From assembly GCF_007989805.1 (NCBI RefSeq), contig NZ_BJUB01000015.1:1-64000 (forward strand): 64,000 nt of DNA, written 5' to 3'. The DNA comes from Cellulomonas xylanilytica. Lineage in GTDB: Bacteria > Actinomycetota > Actinomycetes > Actinomycetales > Cellulomonadaceae. Positions 53,694 through 62,517 of the stretch are shown here, piece after piece. Under the pieces are notes generated by a model. It was not told the origin of the DNA and searched no databases. It saw nothing but the letters and a program-made list of their open reading frames with translations. A program made the translations under genes and the position numbers. Each line of letters opens with the position of its first letter. The first letter of the stretch is position 1.

Positions 53694-55013
53694 ATGAGGA
53701 TCATCCGCACCCGGTCGGCGGGCACCCGCCTGGCCGCCGGGCTCGCGACGGCCGGCCTGCTGGTCGGCCTGGCCGCATGCACCAGCGCCGACGACGGAGG
53801 CGGCGGCGATGCTGATGGCGGCGCGGCCGTCACCGCCGGGCCGGACGGCACCGACGACGGCACGACCCTGACGTTGTGGACCCGCGCACCGCTGGAGGCG
53901 CAGGCCAACCTCCTCGTCGACGCGTACAACGCCTCGCACGAGAACCAGGTCGAGCTGACCGTCGTCCCCAACGACGACTACGTCGCGAAGGTCGGCGCCG
54001 CCGCCGGGTCGGACGGTCTGCCGGACCTGTTCGCCGCCGACATCGTCTACGTCCCCAACTGGGTCCAGCAGGGCCTGTTCCAGGACCTGACCGAGCAGAT
54101 CGACGGCCTGGAGTTCAAGGACTCGATCAACAAGGGCCACCTCGACGCCGGCACCGCGGACGGCAAGGAGCACGTCCTGCCGTTCGTGCTGGACCTGTCC
54201 ATGCTGTTCTGGAACAAGGACCTGTTCGCGGAGGCCGGGCTGGACCCGGAGAAGGCGCCGGCCAACCTCACCGAGTACGCCGAGGCGGCCAAGGCGGTCC
54301 AGGCGCTGAACAAGCCGGACACCTACGGCACCGCGACCGGCCTCAACTGCGGCGGCTGCCTGGTCTTCACGTGGTTCCCGTCGGTGTGGGCGGACGGCGA
54401 GGAGGTCATGAGCGAGGACGGCACCGAGTCGCTGCTCGCGAGCGACACCGCCAAGGAGATCTACTCGACGTGGAAGGACCTGTGGGACTCCGGCGCGGTG
54501 CTCCCGTCGTCCGAGGACGAGGCCGGTCCGACGTGGACCGCGGGCTTCACCGAGGGCAAGGTCGGCCTGATGTTCTACCCGGCGACGCTGCTGGCGTCGA
54601 CCACCGGGTTCGACGTCGGCGTGGCGGGCATCCCCGGCCCGGAGGGCGGCGCCTCGACGTTCGTCGGCGGTGACGGCATCGGCGTCTCCAAGGACTCCGA
54701 GAACGCCGCCCAGGCCTGGAACTTCCTGTCCTGGATGATGTCGGAGGACGCGCAGGTCGAGGTGCTGGCCAAGAACAACGACGTCGTCTCCCGGTCCGAC
54801 CTGGCGGACAACGAGTACGCCGCCAAGGACCCCCGCCTGGTGACCATCAACGAGGTCGCCGCCGAGGGTGACACCCCCGTCGCGCTCAACTTCCAGCAGG
54901 CGTTCAACGCCCCGAGCAGCCCGTGGCTGACGCTCGTGCGCGGGGCGGTCCTCGGCGACGGGGCGAACGTGGACGCGGACAACGACGAGATCACCGCGGT
55001 GCTCGGGCAGTAG
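53694..55013 (+). CDS. sugar ABC transporter substrate-binding lipoprotein (CUT1)
   Basis: 439 residues. Signal peptide with lipobox GLAAC, Gly/Asp-rich linker, then a family-1 extracellular solute-binding domain (LTLWTRAPLEAQANLLVDAYNA, PFVLDLSMLFWNKDLF, AGFTEGKVGLMFYPATLL). Captures oligosaccharides outside the membrane. GAGGAG precedes ATG 53694. First gene of the operon with two permeases and GH127, so arabino-oligosaccharides or beta-arabinofuranosides are the probable ligands. Followed by a large hairpin. Confidence 0.92.
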   Translation: MRIIRTRSAGTRLAAGLATAGLLVGLAACTSADDGGGGDADGGAAVTAGPDGTDDGTTLTLWTRAPLEAQANLLVDAYNASHENQVELTVVPNDDYVAKVGAAAGSDGLPDLFAADIVYVPNWVQQGLFQDLTEQIDGLEFKDSINKGHLDAGTADGKEHVLPFVLDLSMLFWNKDLFAEAGLDPEKAPANLTEYAEAAKAVQALNKPDTYGTATGLNCGGCLVFTWFPSVWADGEEVMSEDGTESLLASDTAKEIYSTWKDLWDSGAVLPSSEDEAGPTWTAGFTEGKVGLMFYPATLLASTTGFDVGVAGIPGPEGGASTFVGGDGIGVSKDSENAAQAWNFLSWMMSEDAQVEVLAKNNDVVSRSDLADNEYAAKDPRLVTINEVAAEGDTPVALNFQQAFNAPSSPWLTLVRGAVLGDGANVDADNDEITAVLGQ

Positions 55014-55021
55014 CCGCTGCC

Positions 55022-55070
55022 GGTGGGGTGCCGCAGCGCTGCAGGGCACGGCGCGCAGCGGCACCCCACC
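55022..55070 (+). terminator. intercistronic hairpin after the binding-protein gene
   Basis: A perfect 13-bp stem (55022-55034 with 55058-55070), extended by 4 bp beyond an A-A mismatch, starts 8 nt after the stop codon. No U run follows. Probably an mRNA-stabilising or partially terminating element that keeps the binding protein in excess over the permeases. Confidence 0.75.
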
Positions 55071-55105
55071 CCCCGTCCCCGACACACCCGCTCGAGAGGC
55101 ACCCG

Positions 55106-56011
55106 ATGACGGTCCACACCGCCACCTCCCCCCGGCTGAGCAGCCGGCGCACCCGGAGCCACCGCCTGCGCGGCTGGGCGTACGCGTCCCCGACCGCCCT
55201 GTTCGTCCTCGTCCTGTTCGTCGTGCCGCTGGTCCTGGTGTTCCGGATGAGCGCGTCGAAGTGGCCGCTGCTGTCGGGCGACCAGGGGATCAACTTCCCC
55301 GACAACTTCACCGCCGCGGTCGACAACCGGTTCTTCGTCGACTCGGTCGTGTTCACCCTGAAGTACACGATCCTGGCGACCATCCTGCTGATCGCCCTGG
55401 GTCTGGGGCTCGCGCTCATGGTGCAGGAGTCGTCGCGCTGGAAGGGCCTGCTGCGCACGTCGTTCCTGGTGCCGAGCGCCCTGGGTCTGGCGTCGGCGTC
55501 GCTGCTCTTCTACGTCCTGTACTCGCCGCTCGCCGGGCCGCTGGCACCGTTCATGGAGCGCATGGGCTGGAGCTTCCTGGGCTCCCCCGACGCGGCCCTG
55601 GCCTCGACGCTGTTCCTCATCGTCTGGCGGTACGCGGGCTTCTACATGCTGCTCATGCTGGTCGGCCTGCAGGCCATCCCCGGCGACATCTACGAGGCGG
55701 CCCGCATGGACGGCGCCAACCGGTGGCACACCTTCTCCAAGATCACGATCCCGCTGCTCAAGCCCACCCTCGCGCTCACCACGATCCTGTGCGTCACGGG
55801 GTCGCTGCTGGCGTTCGAGCAGTTCTACATCCTCACCAAGGGCGGTCCCGACAACAGCACGATCACCGTGGTCCAGCTCATCTACTCGGTCGCGTTCCAG
55901 GGCCAGAACGACCTGGGGGTCGCCGCGGCGCTGTCCGTGCTCGTCCTGGCCGCGCTCGTCGTCATCAACGTCGTCCAGCTCCGCGCCTTCCGCGGCTCGG
56001 ACGAGAGCTGA
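55106..56011 (+). CDS. sugar ABC transporter permease (CUT1, MalF/AraP-like)
   Basis: 301 residues with six TM helices and the cytoplasmic coupling loop EAARMDGANRWHTFSKITIPLLKP (EAA motif) around residues 195-220. Forms a heterodimeric channel with the next gene product. ATG 55106; 92 bp after the binding-protein gene across the hairpin. Confidence 0.94.
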   Translation: MTVHTATSPRLSSRRTRSHRLRGWAYASPTALFVLVLFVVPLVLVFRMSASKWPLLSGDQGINFPDNFTAAVDNRFFVDSVVFTLKYTILATILLIALGLGLALMVQESSRWKGLLRTSFLVPSALGLASASLLFYVLYSPLAGPLAPFMERMGWSFLGSPDAALASTLFLIVWRYAGFYMLLMLVGLQAIPGDIYEAARMDGANRWHTFSKITIPLLKPTLALTTILCVTGSLLAFEQFYILTKGGPDNSTITVVQLIYSVAFQGQNDLGVAAALSVLVLAALVVINVVQLRAFRGSDES

Positions 56012-56022
56012 GGGGGCCGACG

Positions 56023-56919
56023 ATGACCATCGCCACCGTCCAGCACCACCCCGAGGCCGCCGCGCTCCCGCCGACCCACCGCACGGCGCCGCCCACGACG
56101 ATCGCGGGTCTCGCGCTGCGCACCCCGTTCTGGGTGTTCTCCGGCGCGCTGGCCGTGATCTTCCTGTTCCCGCTCGTCTGGACGTCGGTGGCCTCCGTGT
56201 CGCCGCACCCGGGCACCGGGCAGGTGGACGGCTGGGGCTTCGGCAACTACCGGACGCTGGCCGCCTACCAGGCCGGCATCTGGCAGTACCTGGCCAACTC
56301 CGTGTTCGTCTCCGGGCTGTGCGTGGTGCTGACCCTGCTCATCTCGACGCTCGGCGGGTACGCGTTCGCACGGTTCCGGTTCCCCGGCCGCAACGCGCTG
56401 TTCATGCTCACGCTGGCCATCCTCATGGTCCCGTACGCGACCCTGCTGATCCCGCTGTACGTGCTGCTCAACAGCATCGGCCTGCAGAACTCGCTGGTCG
56501 GCGTGGCGCTCGTGCTGACCATGTTCCAGCTGCCGTTCTCGACGTTCATGATGCGGATCTCGTTCGAGTCGATCCCCCGGGAGCTCGACGAGGCCGCGAT
56601 GGTCGACGGCTGCTCGTCGTTCTCGGCGCTGTGGCGGGTGCTGCTGCCCGCCGTCCGCCCGGGCCTGATCACCGTCGGGCTCTTCGCGTTCCTCGCGGCC
56701 TGGAACGACTTCTTCGCGCCGCTGATCCTCATCAACGACTCCAACAAGATGACCCTCCCGCTGGCCGTGTCCAACCTGCGCGGCCAGGTGCAGGGCGTCG
56801 TCGACTACGGCGCCACCGAGGCCGGCGTCGTCGTGCTGGCGCTGCCCTGCATCGTGCTGTTCCTCCTGCTCCAACGACACTACGTACGCGGCTTCATGTC
56901 GGGTGCGCTCAAGGGATGA
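56023..56919 (+). CDS. sugar ABC transporter permease (CUT1, MalG/AraQ-like)
   Basis: 298 residues, six TM helices, with the EAA loop reading RELDEAAMVDGCSSFSALWRVLLPAVRPGL. The C-terminal RHYVRGFMSGALKG tail is typical of this permease group. The stop overlaps the GH127 start by 4 bases (ATGA), coupling transport to hydrolysis. Confidence 0.94.
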   Translation: MTIATVQHHPEAAALPPTHRTAPPTTIAGLALRTPFWVFSGALAVIFLFPLVWTSVASVSPHPGTGQVDGWGFGNYRTLAAYQAGIWQYLANSVFVSGLCVVLTLLISTLGGYAFARFRFPGRNALFMLTLAILMVPYATLLIPLYVLLNSIGLQNSLVGVALVLTMFQLPFSTFMMRISFESIPRELDEAAMVDGCSSFSALWRVLLPAVRPGLITVGLFAFLAAWNDFFAPLILINDSNKMTLPLAVSNLRGQVQGVVDYGATEAGVVVLALPCIVLFLLLQRHYVRGFMSGALKG

Positions 56920-58829
56920 CGATGACCACTGGTACCACGACCCCCGCTGCACCCGTCGCCCCCTCGCGCGGCACCCTGCGCCCGCTCGGGCTGGACGAGG
57001 TGCAGATCACCGGCGGCTTCTGGGGCCGACGGCAGACCGTCAACGGCGCCGCGAGCCTCGCGCACATCGAGCACTGGATGGAGCGCGAGGGCTGGATCGG
57101 CAACTTCGACGCCGCGGCCGCGGGCAGCCTGTCCCCGCTCGACCGCGGAGGCCGCGAGTTCTCCGACTCGGAGGTCTACAAGCTGCTCGAGGCCATGGCC
57201 TGGGAGATCGGCCGGACCGACGACGCGGAGCTCGACGGCCGGTTCCGTGCGCTCGTGCGCCGGGTCGGTGCCGCGCAGGAGCCCGACGGGTACCTCAACA
57301 CGAACTTCGGCCGGCCCGGCCAGCGACCGCGGTACTCCGACCTCGAGTGGGGGCACGAGCTGTACTGCTTCGGCCACCTGTTCCAGGCGGCGGTCGCCCG
57401 CGCACGGACGCGTCCCGACGCCGACGACGGGCTGCTGGCGATCGCCCGCCGGGCCGCCGACCACGTGGTCGAGACGTTCGGGCCCGACGGGATCGCGTCC
57501 GTCTGCGGGCACCCCGAGATCGAGCCGGCGCTGGCCGAGCTGGGCCGCGCGACCGGTGACCGCCGCTACGTCGAGGCGGCCGCGCTGTTCGTCGAGCGCC
57601 GAGGCACCGGGACGCTCGCCGAGATCCACCTGGGCCAGGAGTACTTCCAGGACGACGTGCCGGTCCGGGACGCGACGGTCCTGCGCGGGCACGCCGTCCG
57701 CGCGAACTACCTGGCCGCCGGTGCGGTCGACGTCGCCGTCGAGACCGACGACACGGACCTGCTCGACGCGCTGACCACCCAGTGGGAGAACACCGTCGCG
57801 CGCCGCACCTACGTCACCGGCGGGCAGGGCTCGCAGCACGAGGGCGAGGCGTTCGGCCACGACTTCGTCCTGCCGGCGGACCGGGCGTACTCGGAGACGT
57901 GCGCCGGCGTCGGCTCGGTCATGTTCTCCTGGCGCCTCCTGCTGGCCCAGGGCCTGCCGCGCTACGCGGACCTCATGGAGCGCACGCTGTTCAACGTGGT
58001 CGCCACGTCGCCGTCGCACGAGGGCACGGCGTTCTACTACACGAATACGCTGCACCAGCGGGTGCCCGGCACGGTCCCGCCGACGGACGTCGCCAGCCCT
58101 CGCGCGTCGTCCTCGCTGCGTGCGCCGTGGTTCGCGGTGTCGTGCTGCCCGCCGAACGTCGCCCGCACGCTCGCCGGCCTGGCCGCCTACGTCGCGACCA
58201 CCGACGACGACGGCCTCCAGCTGCACCAGTACGCGCCGTCCACGATCCGCACGACCCTGGGCGACGGCCGCCGCGTCGAGCTCGACGTCGAGACGGACTA
58301 CCCGGTCGACGGGCTGGTCCGCGTGACCGTGGTCGCCACCGAGGACCGGCCGTGGACGCTCACCCTGCGCGTGCCCGGCTGGGCCGACGGCGCGGAGCTC
58401 AGCACCCCGGACGGCGTGCAGCCGGCACCCGTCGGCACGGTCTCGGTGCACCGGCGCTTCGCGGCCGGCGACGTGGTCGAGCTGCGCCTGCCGATGAGCC
58501 CGCGGGTGTCCCGCCCGGACGCCCGCATCGACGCGGTGCGCGGCTGCGTGGCGGTCGAGCGCGGTCCCGAGGTGCTGGCCCTGGAGTCCGTCGACCTCGG
58601 CGGCACCGACGTGTCCGACGTGCGGCTGGACCTGGGCGCCGGGGTGCGCGAGGTCGACGGGCGCGTGCTGGTCACCGTCGCCACGGTCCCCCCTGCCGAC
58701 GGCCCCTGGCCGTACGGCGACCCGTCGGGGCTGCCCGACGCTCCCCGCTCGGAGGTCCCGCTGATCGCGTACCACGACTGGGCGAACCGGGGACCGTCGA
58801 CGATGCGGGTGTGGCTGCCGCTCGCCTGA
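56916..58829 (+). CDS. GH127 beta-L-arabinofuranosidase
   Basis: 637 residues, full-length DUF1680/GH127 family, cytosolic (no signal peptide). Comparison with HypBA1 fits: Glu327-x-Cys329 in YSETCAGVG plus Cys410 and Cys411 in SCCPPN would bind zinc. Cys410 is the nucleophile, and Glu311 in HEGEAFG the acid/base. Releases L-arabinose from beta-arabinofuranosides after import through the adjacent permeases. A C-terminal beta-sandwich is about 480-637. A related specificity (GH127 neighbours such as GH146 or aceric-acid hydrolases) is possible. Confidence 0.9.
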   Translation: MTMTTGTTTPAAPVAPSRGTLRPLGLDEVQITGGFWGRRQTVNGAASLAHIEHWMEREGWIGNFDAAAAGSLSPLDRGGREFSDSEVYKLLEAMAWEIGRTDDAELDGRFRALVRRVGAAQEPDGYLNTNFGRPGQRPRYSDLEWGHELYCFGHLFQAAVARARTRPDADDGLLAIARRAADHVVETFGPDGIASVCGHPEIEPALAELGRATGDRRYVEAAALFVERRGTGTLAEIHLGQEYFQDDVPVRDATVLRGHAVRANYLAAGAVDVAVETDDTDLLDALTTQWENTVARRTYVTGGQGSQHEGEAFGHDFVLPADRAYSETCAGVGSVMFSWRLLLAQGLPRYADLMERTLFNVVATSPSHEGTAFYYTNTLHQRVPGTVPPTDVASPRASSSLRAPWFAVSCCPPNVARTLAGLAAYVATTDDDGLQLHQYAPSTIRTTLGDGRRVELDVETDYPVDGLVRVTVVATEDRPWTLTLRVPGWADGAELSTPDGVQPAPVGTVSVHRRFAAGDVVELRLPMSPRVSRPDARIDAVRGCVAVERGPEVLALESVDLGGTDVSDVRLDLGAGVREVDGRVLVTVATVPPADGPWPYGDPSGLPDAPRSEVPLIAYHDWANRGPSTMRVWLPLA

Positions 58830-58905
58830 GGCGTCACCCGACGGGGTGACGGCCGCACCCGCACGCGTCAGCCACTGGCCCTGGCAGGCCGGACAGGTGC
58901 AGAGT

Positions 58906-59862
58906 GTGCCGGTGGCCCTCAGCAGCAGGGCCGTCGTCGCGAGCGCGTACGGCGGTCCGGAAGTCCTTCGCCTCGTCGACGTCGACCCCGGCGAGCCCGG
59001 TCCCGGCAACGTCCTGGTCGAGGTCCGCGCGGCGGGCGTCAACCCGACCGACTGGAAGGGGTACGCGGGCGCCTACGGCACCAACCCCGCGAACCTGCCC
59101 ATGCGGCTGGGCTACGAGGTGTCCGGTGTCGTGAGCGCCGTCGGCCCGTCGGTGCGGTGGCTCTCCCCCGGTGACGAGATCATCGCGTGGCGGGTGACGG
59201 GCGGCTACGCGGACCGGATCGTCGTCTCCGAGCAGGTCACCGTGCGGCGGCCGTCGAACCTCGACTGGCCGGCCGCTGCGGGTCTCCTGCTGGCCGGCGC
59301 CACGGCCGTCCACACGCTCAGCGCGACCGGCACCCGCGACGGCGACGTCGTGCTCGTGCACGGCGGCTCGGGCGGGGTGGGCCGCATGGTCGTCCAGCTC
59401 GCGGTCCTGCGCGGGGCCCAGGTGATCGCGACGGCGTCGCCACGGCACCACGACGACCTGCGCGACCTGGGCGCGACGCCGGTGGCCTACGGCGAGGGGC
59501 TGCTCGAGCGGGTGCACGAGGCCGCCCGGCACACCGGTGCCGTCACGGTCGCCATCGACGCCGTGGGCACCGACGAGGCCCTGGACACGTCGGTCGCCGT
59601 GGTGAGCGACCGGGACCGCATCGCGACGATCGCGGGGTTCGGCCGCGCGGGCGAGCTGGGCATCAAGGCCCTGGGCGGCGGGCCCGGTGCGGATCCCGGG
59701 ACCGCGGTGCGGGAGGCTGCGCGGGCGCAGCTGGCGGAGCTGGCCGCCGACGGGACGCTCGACGTCCGCGTCGCGCGGACGTACCCGCTGTCGGACGTCG
59801 CCGAGGCCCACCGGGACGGGCAGGCGGGACACGCTGCGGGGAAGCTGATCCTCCTCCCCTGA
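58906..59862 (+). CDS. NADPH:quinone oxidoreductase-like MDR enzyme
   Basis: 318 residues from GTG 58906 (MPVALSSRAVVASAYGG); an earlier in-frame start at 58846 would add 20 unconserved residues. Zinc-less medium-chain dehydrogenase/reductase: GroES-like N-terminus (VLVEVRAAGVNPTDWKGYAG, LPMRLGYEVSGVV), Rossmann NADP site LVHGGSGGVGRMVVQLA, C-terminal AEAHRDGQAGHAAGKLIL. Cytosolic reductase of quinones or enones. 76 bp after GH127 and possibly separately transcribed. Confidence 0.9.
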   Translation: MPVALSSRAVVASAYGGPEVLRLVDVDPGEPGPGNVLVEVRAAGVNPTDWKGYAGAYGTNPANLPMRLGYEVSGVVSAVGPSVRWLSPGDEIIAWRVTGGYADRIVVSEQVTVRRPSNLDWPAAAGLLLAGATAVHTLSATGTRDGDVVLVHGGSGGVGRMVVQLAVLRGAQVIATASPRHHDDLRDLGATPVAYGEGLLERVHEAARHTGAVTVAIDAVGTDEALDTSVAVVSDRDRIATIAGFGRAGELGIKALGGGPGADPGTAVREAARAQLAELAADGTLDVRVARTYPLSDVAEAHRDGQAGHAAGKLILLP

Positions 59863-59869
59863 GGGGCTC

Positions 59870-60085
59870 TCAGAACGGCAGCGGCGGGGGCGTCTCGTTG
59901 AGCTCGCGGCGGTTGTGGTCGTCGAGCTCGCGCAGCCCGGCGCTGGTGGCCTCGAGGATGTCGAGGGGGACACGGACGCGGATCCGGACGGCCTGCACCC
60001 CGTTGTCCCGGACGGGCAGGTTGGGGTGTGCAAGCGCTCCCACGACGGGGAGCCGCTCGGTCTTGGCCTCCGACGACTGTGTCAC
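59870..60085 (-). CDS. small conserved-looking hypothetical protein
   Basis: 71 residues from GTG 60085 (MTQSSEAKTERLPVVGALAHPNLPVRDNGVQAVRI..). No signal or TM segment. The core NLPVRDNGVQAVRIRVRVPLDILEATSAGLRELDDHNRRELNE has alternating hydrophobic/basic residues, then a helix, ending in PPPLPF. An upstream in-frame ATG at 60160 would add 25 residues. Convergent with the oxidoreductase (7 bp) and 84 bp downstream of the LysR gene. Family unknown. Confidence 0.5.
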   Translation of the reverse strand: MTQSSEAKTERLPVVGALAHPNLPVRDNGVQAVRIRVRVPLDILEATSAGLRELDDHNRRELNETPPPLPF

Positions 60086-60169
60086 GCCGGGGACGGTACC
60101 TGCTGAGCGGGACCGGACGCTACCCCAGATTTCGGACACGCCGGTGACCTGCGCGCACACGCCGGACGG

Positions 60170-61075
60170 CTAGGCGGAACCGATGTCGGCGGCGAGCGCC
60201 CGGAGCTCGTCGAGGACCCGACGGACCACGAGGCGCTCGGCCCGGTCCCGCCTGAGCAGCGCGTCGATGCGCCGGCCGGCCCGCACGCCGGCCAGGGGCA
60301 CCAGGCGCACACGCGCCCCGCCTCCGAACGTGTACCGGGGCAGCAGCGAGACCCCGTGACCTGCCTCGACCAGCGCCTCGACCACGTGGAAGTCGTTGAT
60401 GCGGTGCACGATCCGCGGCGCCGACCCCGACCGTGCGCCGACCGCGCCGAGCACCGTCGCGACGGGGAACCCCTCGCGCACGGCCACCCACGGCAGGTCC
60501 CGCAGGTCGTCCGGGCGGACCTCGGTGCGCTGCGCCAGCGGGTGGTCGAGCGGGACCGCCAGGTCCAGCGGCTCGCGCAGCAGCGGCACCACCCGGACCG
60601 CCCGGCCGCCGGCCCATCCCGGTCCGTCGTCGGGCCGGTGCGCGACGACGACGTCCATCCGGTCGGTGAGCGCGACGAAGTCGTCCTGGGCGACGTCCTC
60701 GTCGGAGCACTCCAGGGTGATGCCGTCGATCGCGGCGACGCGGGAGAGCAGCGCCGGCAGCAGCAGCTGGGCGCCGCTCTGGAACGCGGACACCCGCACC
60801 ACGCCCTGCGGACGCTCCAGGAACTCGTCGCACGCGGCACGTGCCCGTTCGAGCGCCACCGCGACGTCCACCGCCGCCTCGGCGAGCGCCTCCCCCGCCG
60901 GCGTCAGGCGCAGGCCGCGGCCGACCCGCTCCGTCAGCGGCACGCCGACCTCGTGCTGCAGCTGGGCAACCTGCTGGGACACCGCCGACGGGGTCAGGTG
61001 GAGCACGGCCGCGGCGGCGGTGACCCCGCCCTGGCTGCCCACCGCCCGGAGCGTCTCCAGCGTGCGCGGATCCAT
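60170..61075 (-). CDS. LysR-family transcriptional regulator
   Basis: 301 residues. N-terminal winged helix (LRAVGSQGGVTAAAAVLHLTPSAVSQQVAQLQHEVGVPL) and a type-2 periplasmic-binding-like effector domain (about 90-290). Divergent from the EamA exporter with a 72-bp spacer, the usual LysR-target layout, so it probably controls that gene. The effector is unknown. Confidence 0.92.
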   Translation of the reverse strand: MDPRTLETLRAVGSQGGVTAAAAVLHLTPSAVSQQVAQLQHEVGVPLTERVGRGLRLTPAGEALAEAAVDVAVALERARAACDEFLERPQGVVRVSAFQSGAQLLLPALLSRVAAIDGITLECSDEDVAQDDFVALTDRMDVVVAHRPDDGPGWAGGRAVRVVPLLREPLDLAVPLDHPLAQRTEVRPDDLRDLPWVAVREGFPVATVLGAVGARSGSAPRIVHRINDFHVVEALVEAGHGVSLLPRYTFGGGARVRLVPLAGVRAGRRIDALLRRDRAERLVVRRVLDELRALAADIGSA

Positions 61076-61147
61076 GCAGCAACGCTACATCGACCCGTCA
61101 GCACTATTCGATGGTGCTGCACGTTGGGTCGCCACCATGCTCGGACC

Positions 61148-62176
61148 ATGCCGACCCGCGACCGCCTGCTCGCCGTCCTCGTGGCGGTGCTGTGGGGCCT
61201 GAACTTCCCCGCGATCCACCTGTCGCTCGAGCAGTTCCCGCCCTTCTTCCTCGTCGCGCTCCGGTTCGCGCTCATCGCGGTCCCGACCGTCCTGCTGGTG
61301 CCCCGCCCCTCCGCCCCCTGGCGCTGGATCGCCCTGTACGGCCTGGGCTTCGGCGTGCTGCAGTTCGTGTTCCTCTACCTGGCCATGTCCACCGGCATGC
61401 CCACGGGCCTGGCCTCGCTGGTGCTCCAGTCCTCGGCGCCGTTCACGGTGCTGCTGGCCGGGGTGTTCCTGCGCGAGCGGATCACCGCGCGGCAGGGCGT
61501 GGGGATCCTGCTCGCCGTCGCCGGCCTGACGGGGATCGCCGTGCACCGCGCAGGGCTGGACGGCGGCGCGACCCTGGTCCCCGTGCTGCTGACGCTGTGC
61601 GGCGGGCTCGGCTGGGCGGTCGGCAACCTCGGCAACCGGCGCGCGATGCAGGCCCAGCCCGGCGAACCGTTCCGGCTGCTGCTGTGGATGTCCGTCGTGC
61701 CGCCCCTGCCGCTGCTGGCGCTGTCCCTGCTCGTGGAGGGGCCCGCCGAGATCGCCGGCTCGTTCCAGGGGCTCGACAGCAGGCAGGGTCTGCTCGCGCT
61801 CGCCGGTCTGCTCTTCACCGTCGTCGTCGCGACGCTCGTCGGCACCGGCCTGTGGACCGCGCTGATGGGACGCCACCCGTCGAGCACGGTGGCCCCGTTC
61901 TCGATGCTCGTCCCCGTGGTCGGCATCGGCGCGTCGTGGCTGCTGCTCCGCGAGCGCACGTCGGCGACCGAGCTGGCGTGCGGGGCGCTCGTGCTGACGG
62001 GCGTGCTGCTGGGCAGCACGCGACGGCGTCAGTCCGCGACGACCAGCGCCGTGGCGATCGCCGCGACACCCTCGCCGCGGCCCGTGAGCCCGAGCCCGTC
62101 GGTGGTCGTCGCCGAGACGCTCACGGGAGCGCCGACCGCCGACGAGAGCGCCGCCTCGGCCTCCGCCCGCCGCTGA
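61148..62176 (+). CDS. EamA/DMT-family exporter (RhaT/YdcZ-like)
   Basis: 342 residues, ten predicted TM helices in two EamA halves (VAVLWGLNFPAIHLSLEQFPPFFLVALRFALI begins the first; LLTLCGGLGWAVGNLGNRR the second). Probably exports amino acids or other small metabolites. The last 45 residues after GSTRRR are Ser/Ala/Pro-rich and encoded antisense to ispF; the two coding regions overlap by 148 nt. Divergent from and probably regulated by LysR. Confidence 0.88.
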   Translation: MPTRDRLLAVLVAVLWGLNFPAIHLSLEQFPPFFLVALRFALIAVPTVLLVPRPSAPWRWIALYGLGFGVLQFVFLYLAMSTGMPTGLASLVLQSSAPFTVLLAGVFLRERITARQGVGILLAVAGLTGIAVHRAGLDGGATLVPVLLTLCGGLGWAVGNLGNRRAMQAQPGEPFRLLLWMSVVPPLPLLALSLLVEGPAEIAGSFQGLDSRQGLLALAGLLFTVVVATLVGTGLWTALMGRHPSSTVAPFSMLVPVVGIGASWLLLRERTSATELACGALVLTGVLLGSTRRRQSATTSAVAIAATPSPRPVSPSPSVVVAETLTGAPTADESAASASARR

Positions 62177-62517
62177 CCGACCTTCGGGCGGTTGCCGATC
62201 ACCTGCACGGCCACGTTGCCGACGGTGAAGCCGGCCGCCCGGACCCGCCGTGCCGCCTCGGCGAGCAGGGTCGCCCCCGCCGCCCCGGCCCACTCGGGCT
62301 CGGACGTGCCGAAGTTCGACCCGAGGTCGCCCAGTCCGGCCGCGGACAGCAGCGCGTCCGCCGCGGCGTGCGCGGCGACGTCGGCGTCGGAGTGCCCGGC
62401 GAGCGGCCGCTCCCCGGGCCAGGCCAGCCCGGCCAGGTGCAGGACGGCGTCCGCCCCGGGACTCTCGTCGTAGGCGTGCACGTCGACGCCGATCCCCGTG
62501 CGGGGCAGGGTGCTCAC
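62029..62517 (-). CDS. ispF: 2-C-methyl-D-erythritol 2,4-cyclodiphosphate synthase
   Basis: 162 residues, MEP isoprenoid pathway. Converts CDP-methylerythritol 2-phosphate to the cyclodiphosphate. Zn ligands in GIGVDVHAY (D-x-H) and LAGHSDADVAAHAAADALL, then GSNFGTSEPEWAGA and the C-terminal TTTDGLGLTGRGEGVAAIA. Start GTG 62517 overlaps the ispD stop by 4 bases. Confidence 0.95.
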   Translation of the reverse strand: MSTLPRTGIGVDVHAYDESPGADAVLHLAGLAWPGERPLAGHSDADVAAHAAADALLSAAGLGDLGSNFGTSEPEWAGAAGATLLAEAARRVRAAGFTVGNVAVQVIGNRPKVGQRRAEAEAALSSAVGAPVSVSATTTDGLGLTGRGEGVAAIATALVVAD

